Origin: Roseicitreum antarcticum
GTDB taxonomy: Bacteria; Pseudomonadota; Alphaproteobacteria; Rhodobacterales; Rhodobacteraceae
DNA: 64,000 nucleotides
Direction: 5' to 3'
NCBI RefSeq assembly: GCF_014681765.1
Contig: NZ_CP061498.1
Location: 2,617,501 to 2,681,500 of the forward strand
Shown: positions 19,220 through 28,315 of the stretch, in pieces
Position numbering within the stretch: position 1 is the first letter of the stretch
How the letters are laid out: each line of letters starts with the position of its first letter
Notes under the pieces: generated by a model
What the model was told of the DNA's origin: nothing
The model's database searches: none
The model's input: only the letters and a program-made list of their open reading frames with translations
Made by a program: the position numbers and the translations under genes

Positions 19220-21403
19220 TTACTTGAGCCGCAACGCGTTCAACGACACTGTAATGGATGAGGCCGACATCGCCAAGGCCGCCCAGAGCGGTGTGCAGAA
19301 GCCCAAAAGCGCGATGGGCACGGCGACGATGTTGTAGACGATTGAAATGGTGAAGTTTTCCTTGATCCGCCTGGTGGATTGAGCGGCAATCTGCAAAGCG
19401 CCCGCGATCGGTGCGATATCGCGGCCCAGAAGCACCATGTCGGACGCCACCCGTGCCGCATCCAGCGCCGAGGCGGGCGAGATCGACACATGCGCCGCGC
19501 GCAGCGCCGCCGTGTCATTCAGCCCGTCGCCGACCATCAAGACGTGGTGGCCCGCGCTGGCCAGTGTCTGCACCTTCGCCACCTTGTCTTGCGGCAGGGC
19601 ATCGGCCTGCCAATCCTTGATGTTCAGCCGCGCCGCCAGATCCGCCACCGCGCCCGGTACATCGCCCGAGATCAGCCATACCGATTTGCCCTGACGGTGC
19701 AGGTCGGCCACCACCTGTTCGGCGCCGGGGCGCAGGCGGTCGGCAAAGCGAAACACATGGGTGACCCCACCGATGGCGAGGTAGGTCGCGGTGGTCTCGG
19801 CGGCATCGGCGCCGACCCATGCGGCGCGGCCCAGCCGCACAGGCGCGCCGTTCAGCCGCCCCTCGACCCCGTAGCCGGGCACTTCGGCCAGCGCGTCAAC
19901 CACGGCCGGTTCGATCCCTGCGGCGGCCGTTGCCTGTGCCAGCGCCAAGGCCAGCGGATGGCTGGATGCGCCGGCCAGCGCGGCGGCGGCTGCAAGGGTG
20001 TCTGGTGCATGATCGCCGAGGTTCGTCAGTTCCGGCGTGCCGAGGGTCAGTGTGCCGGTCTTGTCGAACACCACGGTGTCCACCTGCGCCAGCCGTTCCA
20101 GCGCGGTGCCGTCCTTGATCAAAAGGCCCGCGCGAAACAGCCGCCCGCTGGCCGCCGTGACAACGGCAGGCACGGCCAGACCCAGCGCGCAGGGGCAGGT
20201 GATGATCAGGACGGCGGCTGCGATATTGATTGCCAGCCGCACATCGCCGCCGGTCCACCACATCCAGCCCGTGAACGACACAAGCGCAAGGATATGCACA
20301 ACGGGCGCATAGGCCCGGGCCGCGCGGTCGGCCAGCGAGGTGTAGCGCGTGCGTGCGCTTTCCGCGGTGGCGACCAGATCGGCCATGCGGTGCAGGCTGG
20401 TATCGCGGCCCGCCGCGGTGACGCGCAGGGTCAGGGGGCCGGTCAGGTTGACCTCACCCGCGCTGACGATGGTGTCGGGGCCGGCAAAGACTGGCAGCGT
20501 TTCGCCGGTCAGAAGGGCGCGGTCCACCTCGGACGTGCCTGCGGTCACGACGCCGTCCACCGGCATGCGGCCACCCGGGCGCACGCGCACCAGATCGCCC
20601 ACGGCGATCTCGGCGACGGGTACGGTTTCTTCTGCCCCGTCGCGCAGCCGAACCGCGCGCGGCACTTCCAGCGCGGCGAGTTCCTGCGCGGCGGACCGCG
20701 CCACGGCGCGGGTGCGATAGTCCAGATAGCGGCCTGCCAGCAAGAAGAAGGTCAGCATCACGGCAGCGTCGAAATAGGCGTGCGCGCCGGAATTGAACGT
20801 CTCATAAAGCGAGATCGAGGTGGCGAGAAGGATCGCCAGCGAGATCGGCACATCCATCCCCAGCCGCCGTGCTTTCAGCGCGGCAAAGGCGTTGCGAAAG
20901 AACGGTTGGCCGGAAAACGCGATGGTGGGAATCGCGATGGCCGCAGAAATCAGGTGAAACATGTCGCGCGTGGCATCCTGCGCGCCGGACCAGACGGCCA
21001 CCGACAAGAGCATGATGTTCATCATGGCAAAGCCCGCGACGCCAAGCCGCATCAGAAGGTCGCGCCCCTGACGGTCGGTTTCGGTCATCGACAGGGTGCC
21101 GGGGTCCAGCTCATGCGCCTCATACCCCAGGGCGGCCAGCCGGGCGATCACGGCGTCGCTGTCGATTTCGGGCGCGGCGGCGACGGACAGGCGTTTCAGC
21201 GTCAGGTTCAGCCTGGCCGAGCGGACGCCCGGCATGCGGTTGAGATCACGCTCCACCGTGCTGATGCACGCGGCGCAATGCACGCCGGGCACTGACAGCA
21301 GGATGCGCGCATCAGCGACGGCGCCCGCCGCTGTGGCCGTGGCGGCGGGAACGGCGTTGCAGGCCGGGCAGGCCGACAGCGCAGGGCGCAGGGGGGCGGT
21401 CAT
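19220..21403 (-). CDS. ccoI: Copper-exporting P-type ATPase CcoI
   Basis: An inner-membrane P1B-type ATPase that delivers copper for assembly of the cbb3 oxidase. The 727-residue protein has CPAC at 12–15, a heavy-metal-associated domain with CAAC at 43–46, the membrane copper motif CPC at 403–405, the phosphorylated aspartate Asp447 (DKTGT) and the hinge GDGLNDTAAL near residue 640. All catalytic motifs are intact. Its place in ccoGHIS separates it from the general copper-detoxifying CopA. Confidence 0.95.
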   Translation of the reverse strand: MTAPLRPALSACPACNAVPAATATAAGAVADARILLSVPGVHCAACISTVERDLNRMPGVRSARLNLTLKRLSVAAAPEIDSDAVIARLAALGYEAHELDPGTLSMTETDRQGRDLLMRLGVAGFAMMNIMLLSVAVWSGAQDATRDMFHLISAAIAIPTIAFSGQPFFRNAFAALKARRLGMDVPISLAILLATSISLYETFNSGAHAYFDAAVMLTFFLLAGRYLDYRTRAVARSAAQELAALEVPRAVRLRDGAEETVPVAEIAVGDLVRVRPGGRMPVDGVVTAGTSEVDRALLTGETLPVFAGPDTIVSAGEVNLTGPLTLRVTAAGRDTSLHRMADLVATAESARTRYTSLADRAARAYAPVVHILALVSFTGWMWWTGGDVRLAINIAAAVLIITCPCALGLAVPAVVTAASGRLFRAGLLIKDGTALERLAQVDTVVFDKTGTLTLGTPELTNLGDHAPDTLAAAAALAGASSHPLALALAQATAAAGIEPAVVDALAEVPGYGVEGRLNGAPVRLGRAAWVGADAAETTATYLAIGGVTHVFRFADRLRPGAEQVVADLHRQGKSVWLISGDVPGAVADLAARLNIKDWQADALPQDKVAKVQTLASAGHHVLMVGDGLNDTAALRAAHVSISPASALDAARVASDMVLLGRDIAPIAGALQIAAQSTRRIKENFTISIVYNIVAVPIALLGFCTPLWAALAMSASSITVSLNALRLK

Positions 21404-21412
21404 GCTGCGACC

Positions 21413-21901
21413 CTATCTTGGAACGCGCAGCACAACGCGCTGCCGGAATTCGGTACCGTCGGGGGCCTGCGCCAAAAGCCGCACGTTCCAGTTGCCCGGC
21501 GCCAGATCGACGGGGGCGGTGAACATCCCGCCTGCATAGCTGAAATCAGGCGTCTGGTCGTCGCGCACATGGGTGGCGCGGCCCAACGTGGCATCCAGCG
21601 CGGCCACCTGCACCGGCGCGCCGGAGGTGGCGTCGGTGAAGGCAAGCGTCAGGACATCATCGGTGACGGTGGCGGATACGTCCCAGTTCAGCGCCAATTG
21701 TGCGGCCAGTTCCTCATTGAAGTTCTGGCTGGCGACGTAGGAGTTCTGCACCTCCAGCCCCGGAAACGTGCGCGTCGCGTTATAGGCCAGGATCAGGTTG
21801 ACCGTGATGATGACGCCAAAGGCACCCACCGCAATCATGAGAACCTTGAACCCGGTCAGCGGTTTGCCGCCGGGTTTGTAGTCGGTGTCATGCGGGGTCA
21901 T
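21413..21901 (-). CDS. ccoH: cbb3 oxidase assembly protein CcoH/FixH
   Basis: A 162-residue single-pass membrane protein with a short cytoplasmic N-terminus, a membrane segment at about 18–40 (VLMIAVGAFGVIITVNLIL) and a periplasmic FixH beta domain with the conserved N-S-Y-x-A-S-x-x-F element. It is required for stable cbb3 oxidase. Its start overlaps the ccoG stop by 4 nt, and ccoI begins 9 nt after its stop. Confidence 0.93.
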   Translation of the reverse strand: MTPHDTDYKPGGKPLTGFKVLMIAVGAFGVIITVNLILAYNATRTFPGLEVQNSYVASQNFNEELAAQLALNWDVSATVTDDVLTLAFTDATSGAPVQVAALDATLGRATHVRDDQTPDFSYAGGMFTAPVDLAPGNWNVRLLAQAPDGTEFRQRVVLRVPR

Positions 21902-23328
21902 TGCGCCCTCCCGTTGAAGATGGTGTCGGAATTTATCCGATCAGTGTCGCCTGTAACGGAAGCCCAGATGCGCACCGGCGTCTGGTTGCCGGTCGCGGGA
22001 GGGGTGCCGCTGGGCGCGGTCAGATAGACACGCTGGCTGAGCTGTTCATCCGGATTGACGGTGACCAGGAGGCCGGACTGCCCCTCGACCGTCAGGCGGA
22101 CGGAGGGGTTGTCGCTGACCGACAGGAAGAACTGTCGTGGCGCGCCGTGCATGTTGCGCAGGCGGATGTCATAGGCATTGCGCACCGCGCCGTCGGACAT
22201 GACGACATAGGTCGGGTTGCGGATGGGTGAGATGCTCATGTCGATATCGGTGCGCAGGAACAGTGCGGCGATCAGACCGATGCCGATCCCGCCCCAGATC
22301 ACCGTGTAGACCATGGTGCGCGGTCGGAAAATGTGCTTCCACACCGAAATTGGGGTGCCACCCTGACGTTCCGCGACTTCATCCGACAGCGCGAGATAGC
22401 CGATCAGGTCGCGCGGTTTGCCGATGCGGTCCATGACGTCGTTGCACGCATCAATGCAAAGGCCACAGGTGATGCAGGCCAGTTGCTGCCCGTCGCGGAT
22501 GTCGATCCCCATCGGGCAGACGTTGACGCAGGCCATGCAGTCGATGCAATCGCCCATCTGGTCGGCATCATCACCCTTGCGGTGCTTGCCGCGCGGTTCA
22601 CCGCGCCAGTCGCGGTAGCCAATGGTCAGGGTGGCTTCGTCCATCATCGCCGCCTGAATGCGCGGCCAGGGGCAGGCATAGATGCAGATCTGTTCGCGGA
22701 AGAACCCGCCGAACAGGAAGGTTGTCAGCGTCAGAAAGAGGATGGTCAGGTAAGCCACCGGCGGTGCCGAGAAATTCAGAAGGTTCTGCAACAGCGTCGG
22801 CGCGTCGGTGAAATAGAACACCCAGGCCCCGCCAGTCGCCAGCCCGATCAGCAACCATACCACCCATTTCAGCCCGTATTTGCGAACCTTCTCGGCATTC
22901 CATTTCTGGTGGTGCAGCCGGACACGGGCGTTGCGGTCGCCCTCGATCCAGCGTTCGACAAGGATGAACAGGTCGGTCCAGACGGTCTGCGGGCAGGCAT
23001 AGCCGCACCAGACCCGGCCCAACGCCGAGGTGAACAGAAAGAGCCCGATGCCCGCCATGATGAGAAGGCCCGCAACGAAGTAGAATTCATGTGGCCAGAT
23101 CTCGATCATGAAGAAGAAGAACCGGCGGCTGGCGAGGTCCAGCAGAACAGCCTGATCGGGCATTTCGGGGCCACGGTCCCAGCGAATCCACGGGGTGATG
23201 TAGTAGACACCCAGCATGGCGGCCAGCAGCCACCATTTCATGGTGCGGAAGCTGCCTTTGACACGCCGAGGAAAGATCGGTTCGCGCTTTTGATACAGCG
23301 TCGATTCGGGGGGGGCTGAACTGCTCAA
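21898..23328 (-). CDS. ccoG: Cytochrome c oxidase accessory protein CcoG (FixG)
   Basis: An inner-membrane polyferredoxin-like protein, reported to reduce copper during cbb3 assembly. It has about five membrane segments. Two [4Fe-4S] cysteine clusters are visible (CIDCMACVNVCPMG and CITCGLCIDAC), plus membrane cysteines in GYACPQTVW and IYACPWPRIQ. A TTG at 23328 is the preferred start: AGGAG lies 7 nt before it, and it gives MSSSAPPESTLYQKREPIFP, typical of the family. A GTG at 23361 would add 11 residues but would place the ribosome site inside the gene. Confidence 0.93.
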   Translation of the reverse strand: MSSSAPPESTLYQKREPIFPRRVKGSFRTMKWWLLAAMLGVYYITPWIRWDRGPEMPDQAVLLDLASRRFFFFMIEIWPHEFYFVAGLLIMAGIGLFLFTSALGRVWCGYACPQTVWTDLFILVERWIEGDRNARVRLHHQKWNAEKVRKYGLKWVVWLLIGLATGGAWVFYFTDAPTLLQNLLNFSAPPVAYLTILFLTLTTFLFGGFFREQICIYACPWPRIQAAMMDEATLTIGYRDWRGEPRGKHRKGDDADQMGDCIDCMACVNVCPMGIDIRDGQQLACITCGLCIDACNDVMDRIGKPRDLIGYLALSDEVAERQGGTPISVWKHIFRPRTMVYTVIWGGIGIGLIAALFLRTDIDMSISPIRNPTYVVMSDGAVRNAYDIRLRNMHGAPRQFFLSVSDNPSVRLTVEGQSGLLVTVNPDEQLSQRVYLTAPSGTPPATGNQTPVRIWASVTGDTDRINSDTIFNGRAQ

Positions 23329-23387
23329 GGGGGGGCTCCTAGGCGGGTACGTTATCGTCACTGTGCCACGTTGGCGGGTGGGATACC

Positions 23388-23401
23388 TTGACTTGTATCA
23401 A
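23388..23401 (-). promoter_or_regulatory. FNR/FnrL box upstream of ccoGHIS
   Basis: TTGACTTGTATCAA matches the FNR consensus TTGAT-N4-ATCAA with one mismatch. It lies 60 bp upstream of the ccoG start, a suitable place for activation by the oxygen sensor FnrL. In alphaproteobacteria the cco genes are classic FnrL/FixK targets. Confidence 0.8.
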
Positions 23402-23475
23402 AATAGGGATGGGTGCTGCATCTTTGGCTGTGACGTAGCCGCGCACCCTGTCGCTTTGGCGGAACCTGCGGGACG

Positions 23476-23505
23476 AAAAACCCCGCCCCGGGTTTGGGGC
23501 GGGGT
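23476..23505 (-). terminator. Rho-independent terminator after ccoNOQP
   Basis: On the minus strand a 10-bp stem ACCCCGCCCC / GGGGCGGGGT with a 6-nt loop is followed by TTTTT. It ends the transcript about 40 nt after the ccoP stop and separates it from the downstream ccoGHIS promoter. Confidence 0.9.
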
Positions 23506-23541
23506 CTGATGGTGCAACGGGTGGTCGTGTGCGACGGGCGT

Positions 23542-24474
23542 CTACTCGCCGCCGCCCAACTGGTGCACATAGGCTGCGACAGCCCGGATCTCGGCCGGAC
23601 GCAGGCGGTTGACGAAGCCCGGCATCACGCCCCAACGGCTGTAGTAGATGGTTTCGCGGATCGACTCCGCATCGCCACCATAGAGCCACACCGCGTTGTT
23701 GAGCGCGGGGGCACCCACGAACGGGTCGCCGCCGCCATCGGGGCCGTGGCAGGCAACGCAGTTCAGGTCATAGACCTCGAACCCTGCCTGTGCGAGGTCG
23801 GCATCATGTTGCTGCCCAGACATTTGCAGGACGTATTCCACCACTTGGTCGATCTCTTCTTCGGCCAGCAGCCCGTCCTGTCCGAACGCGGGCATCTGCG
23901 AATAGCGCGCGTCCATGTGTTCCTCGTTGCGGATGCCATAGGTGATTGTCTGGTGGATGTCGTCGATCGTCCCACCCCAGAGCCATTCATCGTCCAGCAG
24001 GTTGGGATAGCCGCTGGCCTGCACCCCCGCCGCGCCCGATCCGTGGCACTGCGAGCATTGGGCGCGGAAAACCGATCCACCGGCCTGCGTGGCAAAGCGT
24101 TGCAGGTCGGTATTGGCCGCGATTTCCGTCAACTCGGTCTGATTGAGCTGTTGGAACCAGACGTCATTGCGGGCCTCGAATTCGGCGATTTCATCGGCGA
24201 CATCGGCCCGGGTGGAATAGCCCAGAAGGCCGGGCGTTGCGCTTTTGATCATGGGCCAGGCCGGGAACAGGAACATGTAGCCCACGGCCCAGATGATGCA
24301 GGCGTAGAAGGTCCACAGCCACCAGCGCGGCATCGGGTTGTCGTATTCCTCGATCCCGTCCCAGGAATGGCCGGTGGTTGCCACGTCTTCCTTCATCTTT
24401 TTCTGCGAATCAGGATACTGACGGCTGCGCGGTTTGACCTTGTTTTCGGGGGTCTTGTCTTCTGGTTTGACCAT
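23542..24474 (-). CDS. ccoP: cbb3-type cytochrome c oxidase subunit III (CcoP)
   Basis: The diheme c-type cytochrome that feeds electrons to the oxidase. The 310-residue protein has an N-terminal membrane anchor (about 51–70) and two periplasmic cytochrome c domains with CSQCH at 140–144 and CVACH at 239–243. Methionine ligands are likely in SQMPAFG and GVMPGF. Its start overlaps the ccoQ stop by one base (TGATG), implying coupled translation. It is the last gene of ccoNOQP. Confidence 0.97.
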   Translation of the reverse strand: MVKPEDKTPENKVKPRSRQYPDSQKKMKEDVATTGHSWDGIEEYDNPMPRWWLWTFYACIIWAVGYMFLFPAWPMIKSATPGLLGYSTRADVADEIAEFEARNDVWFQQLNQTELTEIAANTDLQRFATQAGGSVFRAQCSQCHGSGAAGVQASGYPNLLDDEWLWGGTIDDIHQTITYGIRNEEHMDARYSQMPAFGQDGLLAEEEIDQVVEYVLQMSGQQHDADLAQAGFEVYDLNCVACHGPDGGGDPFVGAPALNNAVWLYGGDAESIRETIYYSRWGVMPGFVNRLRPAEIRAVAAYVHQLGGGE

Positions 24475-24695
24475 CAGCGGGCCTCGTGGGGTTGACTGTG
24501 ATCCCTGCGGTCCGGGCGGCTATCGCCGTCGGCGTCGGGCTTGTCGTCGTTGCGAAAGATCATGTTCTTCGTCTCATCGTGCATCTTCCGGCTGCCGGGC
24601 CGGAACAGGTAGACCACGATGGCGATGAAGAAGACGAACATGAACAGCAGATGCCAGCTGTCGGCAAAGGTACGCAGGGCGGTATAGGTTTCCAT
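24474..24695 (-). CDS. ccoQ: cbb3-type oxidase subunit CcoQ
   Basis: A 73-residue single-pass membrane protein (membrane segment at about 13–32, FMFVFFIAIVVYLFRPGSR) with a hydrophilic, highly charged cytoplasmic tail. The motif YLFRPGSRK is typical of CcoQ. It helps to stabilise the complex. The ATG at 24695 has GGAG upstream; the stop of ccoO is 13 nt before it. Confidence 0.92.
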   Translation of the reverse strand: METYTALRTFADSWHLLFMFVFFIAIVVYLFRPGSRKMHDETKNMIFRNDDKPDADGDSRPDRRDHSQPHEAR

Positions 24696-24708
24696 TGCAC
24701 ACGCTCCT

Positions 24709-25434
24709 TCAGCGGTTGGCCACGGGCACAAAGGTTTCGAAGTCAACCAAAGTGCCCAGCATTTGCAGATATGCGATGATCGCGTCCATTTCGGTCAGCT
24801 GCGGCTGGCCGTCAAAGTTGCGGACCTGCGCCCCCGGGTAGCGTTCCAAAAGGTCCGAGGTGTCGGCATTGGGGTCGGCCTGCGCCAGAAAGTCGGTGCG
24901 GGCGTTCTCCATCATCACATCGGTATAGGGCACGCCCACGGTCCGGTGTGCCGTGAGCAGGTCGCCGATGTATTCACCGTCGATCGTGCGGTTCAGCAAG
25001 AACGCATAGGGCGGCATGATCGATTCGGGCACGACGGATTTCGGCGCGGTCAGGTGCTGCACATGCCAGTCATCCGAATAGCGTCCCCCCACCCGGGCCA
25101 GATCTGGCCCGGTGCGTTTCGACCCCCATTGGAACGGGTGATCGTACATCGATTCGGCCGCAAGGCTGTAATGGCCGTAGCGTTCGACCTCATCGCGCAT
25201 GGGGCGGATCATCTGGCTGTGGCAGACATAGCAGCCTTCGCGCACATAGATCTGTCGCCCCGTCAGTTCCAGCGGCGAATAAGGACGCATCCCCTCGACT
25301 TCCTCGATGGTGTTTTCGAGGTAGAACAATGGCACGATCTGCACCAGACCGCCGATGGTCACCACGAGGAAGCTGAGGACCAGCAACAGCGTCGCATGCG
25401 TTTCGATATGCTTGTGTTTGTCAAGAATTCCCAT
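24709..25434 (-). CDS. ccoO: cbb3-type cytochrome c oxidase subunit II (CcoO)
   Basis: The membrane-anchored monoheme cytochrome c subunit that passes electrons from CcoP to CcoN. It has 241 residues, an N-terminal membrane segment at about 15–37, one heme c site CYVCH at 68–72, and the conserved sequences [16 protein letters not shown] and MPPYAFL around a methionine ligand. It follows ccoN by 11 nt. Confidence 0.97.
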   Translation of the reverse strand: MGILDKHKHIETHATLLLVLSFLVVTIGGLVQIVPLFYLENTIEEVEGMRPYSPLELTGRQIYVREGCYVCHSQMIRPMRDEVERYGHYSLAAESMYDHPFQWGSKRTGPDLARVGGRYSDDWHVQHLTAPKSVVPESIMPPYAFLLNRTIDGEYIGDLLTAHRTVGVPYTDVMMENARTDFLAQADPNADTSDLLERYPGAQVRNFDGQPQLTEMDAIIAYLQMLGTLVDFETFVPVANR

Positions 25435-25445
25435 GACCCGTCTCC

Positions 25446-27050
25446 TTATTCAGCGGCAACGGCGGCGGCGGGGGCGGGTTTGCGCGCGCCCACGCTCGTC
25501 ACGGTTTTCCACAGGTTGTAGCACATGATCAGCGCCCCCATCAGGAACATGACCCCACCGAGGCCGCGCACGACATACATCGGGAACTTGGCCGCAACGG
25601 TGTCGGCGAACGAGTTCACCAGGAAGCCTTGCGCATCAACTTCGCGCCACATCAGCCCTTCCATGATGCCGGTCACCCACATCGACGCGGCGTAGAGCAC
25701 GATGCCGATGGTCGCCAACCAGAAGTGCCAGCTGACCAGCGACAGGCTGTAGAGCCGTTCACGCTGCCAGAGTTTCGGCACCAGATAGTAAAGCGCGCCA
25801 AAGGTGATCATGCCGTTCCAGCCCAATGCGCCGGAATGCACGTGGCCGATCGTCCAGTCGGTGTAGTGGCTGAGCGAGTTGACCGTCTTGATCGACATCA
25901 TCGGCCCCTCAAACGTGGCCATGCCGTAAAAGCCCACAGCAACGACCATCATGCGGATGACCGGATCGGTGCGCAGTTTGTCCCACGCGCCCGACAATGT
26001 CATCAGCCCGTTGATCATGCCGCCCCAGCTTGGCATCCACAGCATGATCGAGAAGGTCATGCCCAGCGTCTGTGCCCAGTCTGGCAGCGCGGTATAGTGC
26101 AGGTGGTGCGGACCGGCCCAGATGTAGAGGAAGATCAGCGCCCAGAAGTGGATGATCGACAGTTTGTAGCTGTAGACCGGACGCTCGGCCTGTTTGGGGA
26201 TGAAGTAATACATCATGCCCAGGAAGCCTGCGGTCAGGAAGAAGCCCACGGCGTTGTGGCCGTACCACCATTGCACCATGGCCGATTGCACCCCCGCCCA
26301 GAGCGGGATCGAGGTGGAGCCGAAGATCGACACCGGCACGGCCACGTTGTTCACGACATGCAGCATGGCAACGGTGACGATAAAGGCCAGATAGAACCAG
26401 TTGGCCACATAGATATGCGGTTCACGGCGTTTCCACAGCGTGCCGAGATAGGTCAGCAGGAAGGCGACCCAGACGACGGTCAGCCACAGGTCGGTCAGCC
26501 ATTCGGGTTCCGCGTATTCCGAGCTTTGCGTCGAGCCCAGAACATAGCCGGTCGCGGCCATCACGATGAACAGTTGGTAGCCCCAGAACACGAACCAACC
26601 AAGGCCCCCGCCCCAGAGCCGCGCGGCGCTTGTGCGCTGCACGACATAGAAGGCGGTGGCGATCAGGGCGTTGCCGCCGAAGGCAAAGATCACGGCGGAT
26701 GTGTGCAAGGGGCGCAGGCGGCCAAAATTGGCATATCCCTCGGCCCAGGCGAAGTTCAGCTGCGGAAACGCAAGCTGAAACGCGATGACCACGCCGACCA
26801 GAAACCCGACGACGCCCCAAAACGCCGTCGCAATGACGCCGTAGCGGACCACACCGTCGAAATATTCGTTCTGGTTATGCACTGCCGCCGGTTCCCCGAC
26901 GCGGCGTATCTGCCACAGAAAAAGCCCACCTGCCGCCAGCATGAAGAGCAGCATGTGCACCAGATATGCGGCGTCGCGTGCAAAGTTGGCGGCGATTGCG
27001 GCTGCGACCACAACCACGCCAAGCACGATCAGCTTACCGTAATCCCACAT
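25446..27050 (-). CDS. ccoN: cbb3-type cytochrome c oxidase subunit I (CcoN)
   Basis: The catalytic heme–copper subunit of the high-affinity oxidase that reduces O2 at low oxygen and pumps protons. The 534-residue protein has about 12 membrane segments. Heme and CuB histidines are visible: His116 (LHTSAV), His265 (WWYGHN), His315/316 (GPHHLHY), and His395, His403 and His405 ([13 protein letters not shown]). The cbb3-specific cross-linked tyrosine would be in the segment near [10 protein letters not shown]. It is the first gene of ccoNOQP and is preceded by a perfect FNR box. Confidence 0.97.
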   Translation of the reverse strand: MWDYGKLIVLGVVVVAAAIAANFARDAAYLVHMLLFMLAAGGLFLWQIRRVGEPAAVHNQNEYFDGVVRYGVIATAFWGVVGFLVGVVIAFQLAFPQLNFAWAEGYANFGRLRPLHTSAVIFAFGGNALIATAFYVVQRTSAARLWGGGLGWFVFWGYQLFIVMAATGYVLGSTQSSEYAEPEWLTDLWLTVVWVAFLLTYLGTLWKRREPHIYVANWFYLAFIVTVAMLHVVNNVAVPVSIFGSTSIPLWAGVQSAMVQWWYGHNAVGFFLTAGFLGMMYYFIPKQAERPVYSYKLSIIHFWALIFLYIWAGPHHLHYTALPDWAQTLGMTFSIMLWMPSWGGMINGLMTLSGAWDKLRTDPVIRMMVVAVGFYGMATFEGPMMSIKTVNSLSHYTDWTIGHVHSGALGWNGMITFGALYYLVPKLWQRERLYSLSLVSWHFWLATIGIVLYAASMWVTGIMEGLMWREVDAQGFLVNSFADTVAAKFPMYVVRGLGGVMFLMGALIMCYNLWKTVTSVGARKPAPAAAVAAE

Positions 27051-27146
27051 TTTTTATCGTCCCTCTTTCGAATCTTTCGTGCACCATACCGTAGTTCGGT
27101 ATCTGTTGCGCGCCTAACCTATTGCCACGAGGCACCAGGTCGCACC

Positions 27147-27160
27147 TTGATTCATATCAA
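27147..27160. promoter_or_regulatory. Perfect FNR box between ccoN and usp
   Basis: TTGATTCATATCAA is a perfect match to TTGAT-N4-ATCAA and is symmetric. It sits in the 248-bp divergent spacer, 97 bp from the ccoN start and 139 bp from the universal stress protein start. It probably controls ccoNOQP and may control the stress gene too. Confidence 0.88.
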
Positions 27161-27298
27161 TCAGGTCATGCCGGAAATTGCTCTGGATCAAAGAATATCG
27201 CGCCGCGCCGCGATACGCTCTGTTCTGGGGCGACGAAATTCTGGTCGTCTGCAATCTGGCCCCGAAATATCACCCTGAATTCTGACGGAGGCACAGCC

Positions 27299-28138
27299 AT
27301 GAACTTCAAGACCATCTCAATCATTGTGACATCCCAGGACACGCTGGCGCATGGACTGGACGCGGCCATCTCGGCTGCGGCGGGCTGCGATGCGCATCTG
27401 GAGGTCGTTTGCGTGGGCGTCGATGCGACGCAGGGCGCCAGTTTCTATGCCGGTGCCCCCGCGGTTCTGTATCAGGAAGCGATTGTCGAGGCGCAGGCCC
27501 AGGCCGGGGCGCTGAAGGAGGCCTGCAACGCCCGGCTGGCGCGGACCGACATCCGCTGGAGCGTCGAGGCCGGTGTGGCGCAGTTGGGCGGGCTACAGAC
27601 GTTCGTCGCCCAGAACACGCGCTTTGCCGACCTGGTGGTGCAGCCTTTGCCCTATGGGCCTGGCCGGACCGCCTCGGATGAGGCGGTGGTAGAGGCCGCG
27701 CTGTTCGGCGCCGGGGCGGCTGTGGTGGTGCTGCCCGAGGGCGCTCAGGTGCCGTTGAAGCCGGGCCGTGTGGTCATCGGCTGGAATGAAAGCGATGAGG
27801 CGTTGGCGGCGGTCCGCCGGGCCTTGCCACTTTTGCAACGCGCCGATCTGGTCAATGTCGCGGTGATCGCCCCGCCGTCGCACGGGCCCGAACGCTCGGA
27901 CCCCGGGGGGCGGCTGACGCAGATGCTGGTGCGCCACGGGGTACACGCCGAGGTATCTGTACTGGCGAAGACCCTGCCGCGCGTGTCGGACGTGATGATC
28001 CGCCACCTGCGCGAAACCGGGGCCGACCTGTTGGTCATGGGTGCCTACGGTCATTCGCGCCTGCGCGAGGCCCTGCTGGGCGGCGCGACGCGCGAGATGC
28101 TGGAAGACACGCCCGTGCCGGTGCTGCTGGCCCGCTGA
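27299..28138 (+). CDS. Universal stress protein, two tandem UspA domains
   Basis: A 279-residue cytosolic protein made of two UspA domains (about 1–140 and 150–279). The second ends with GAYGHSRLREALLGGATREML, a good match to the nucleotide-binding G-x2-G-x9-G-(S/T) motif; the first domain lacks it. Such double-domain proteins often respond to low oxygen or starvation. The ATG at 27299 has GGAGG ahead. It is divergent from ccoN across an FNR box, which supports microaerobic induction (inference). Confidence 0.9.
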   Translation: MNFKTISIIVTSQDTLAHGLDAAISAAAGCDAHLEVVCVGVDATQGASFYAGAPAVLYQEAIVEAQAQAGALKEACNARLARTDIRWSVEAGVAQLGGLQTFVAQNTRFADLVVQPLPYGPGRTASDEAVVEAALFGAGAAVVVLPEGAQVPLKPGRVVIGWNESDEALAAVRRALPLLQRADLVNVAVIAPPSHGPERSDPGGRLTQMLVRHGVHAEVSVLAKTLPRVSDVMIRHLRETGADLLVMGAYGHSRLREALLGGATREMLEDTPVPVLLAR

Positions 28139-28315
28139 GCAGGGGCACACGCGCCGCCGCAGCCATCTTCGGAACCAAGCCTGTGCCCCGTTTCGCGGGG
28201 TGCAGGGCGGTTTGCGTGAAGCATGGCCGGAGGCATTGCACCACACGGGATCAGGTGCCGGGCGCGGCTGCAGCCGCAGCGGCCCCCGCCATGCCGGGAC
28301 CGCCGCCGCTGTATC

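Noticed and set aside
19379-21295. A 638-codon plus-strand frame opposite ccoI
   Set aside because: Antisense shadow of a complete, motif-bearing P-type ATPase gene.
23329-23361. GTG at 23361 as the ccoG start
   Set aside because: It would put the AGGAG site inside the gene; the TTG at 23328 is better spaced and gives the usual CcoG N-terminus.
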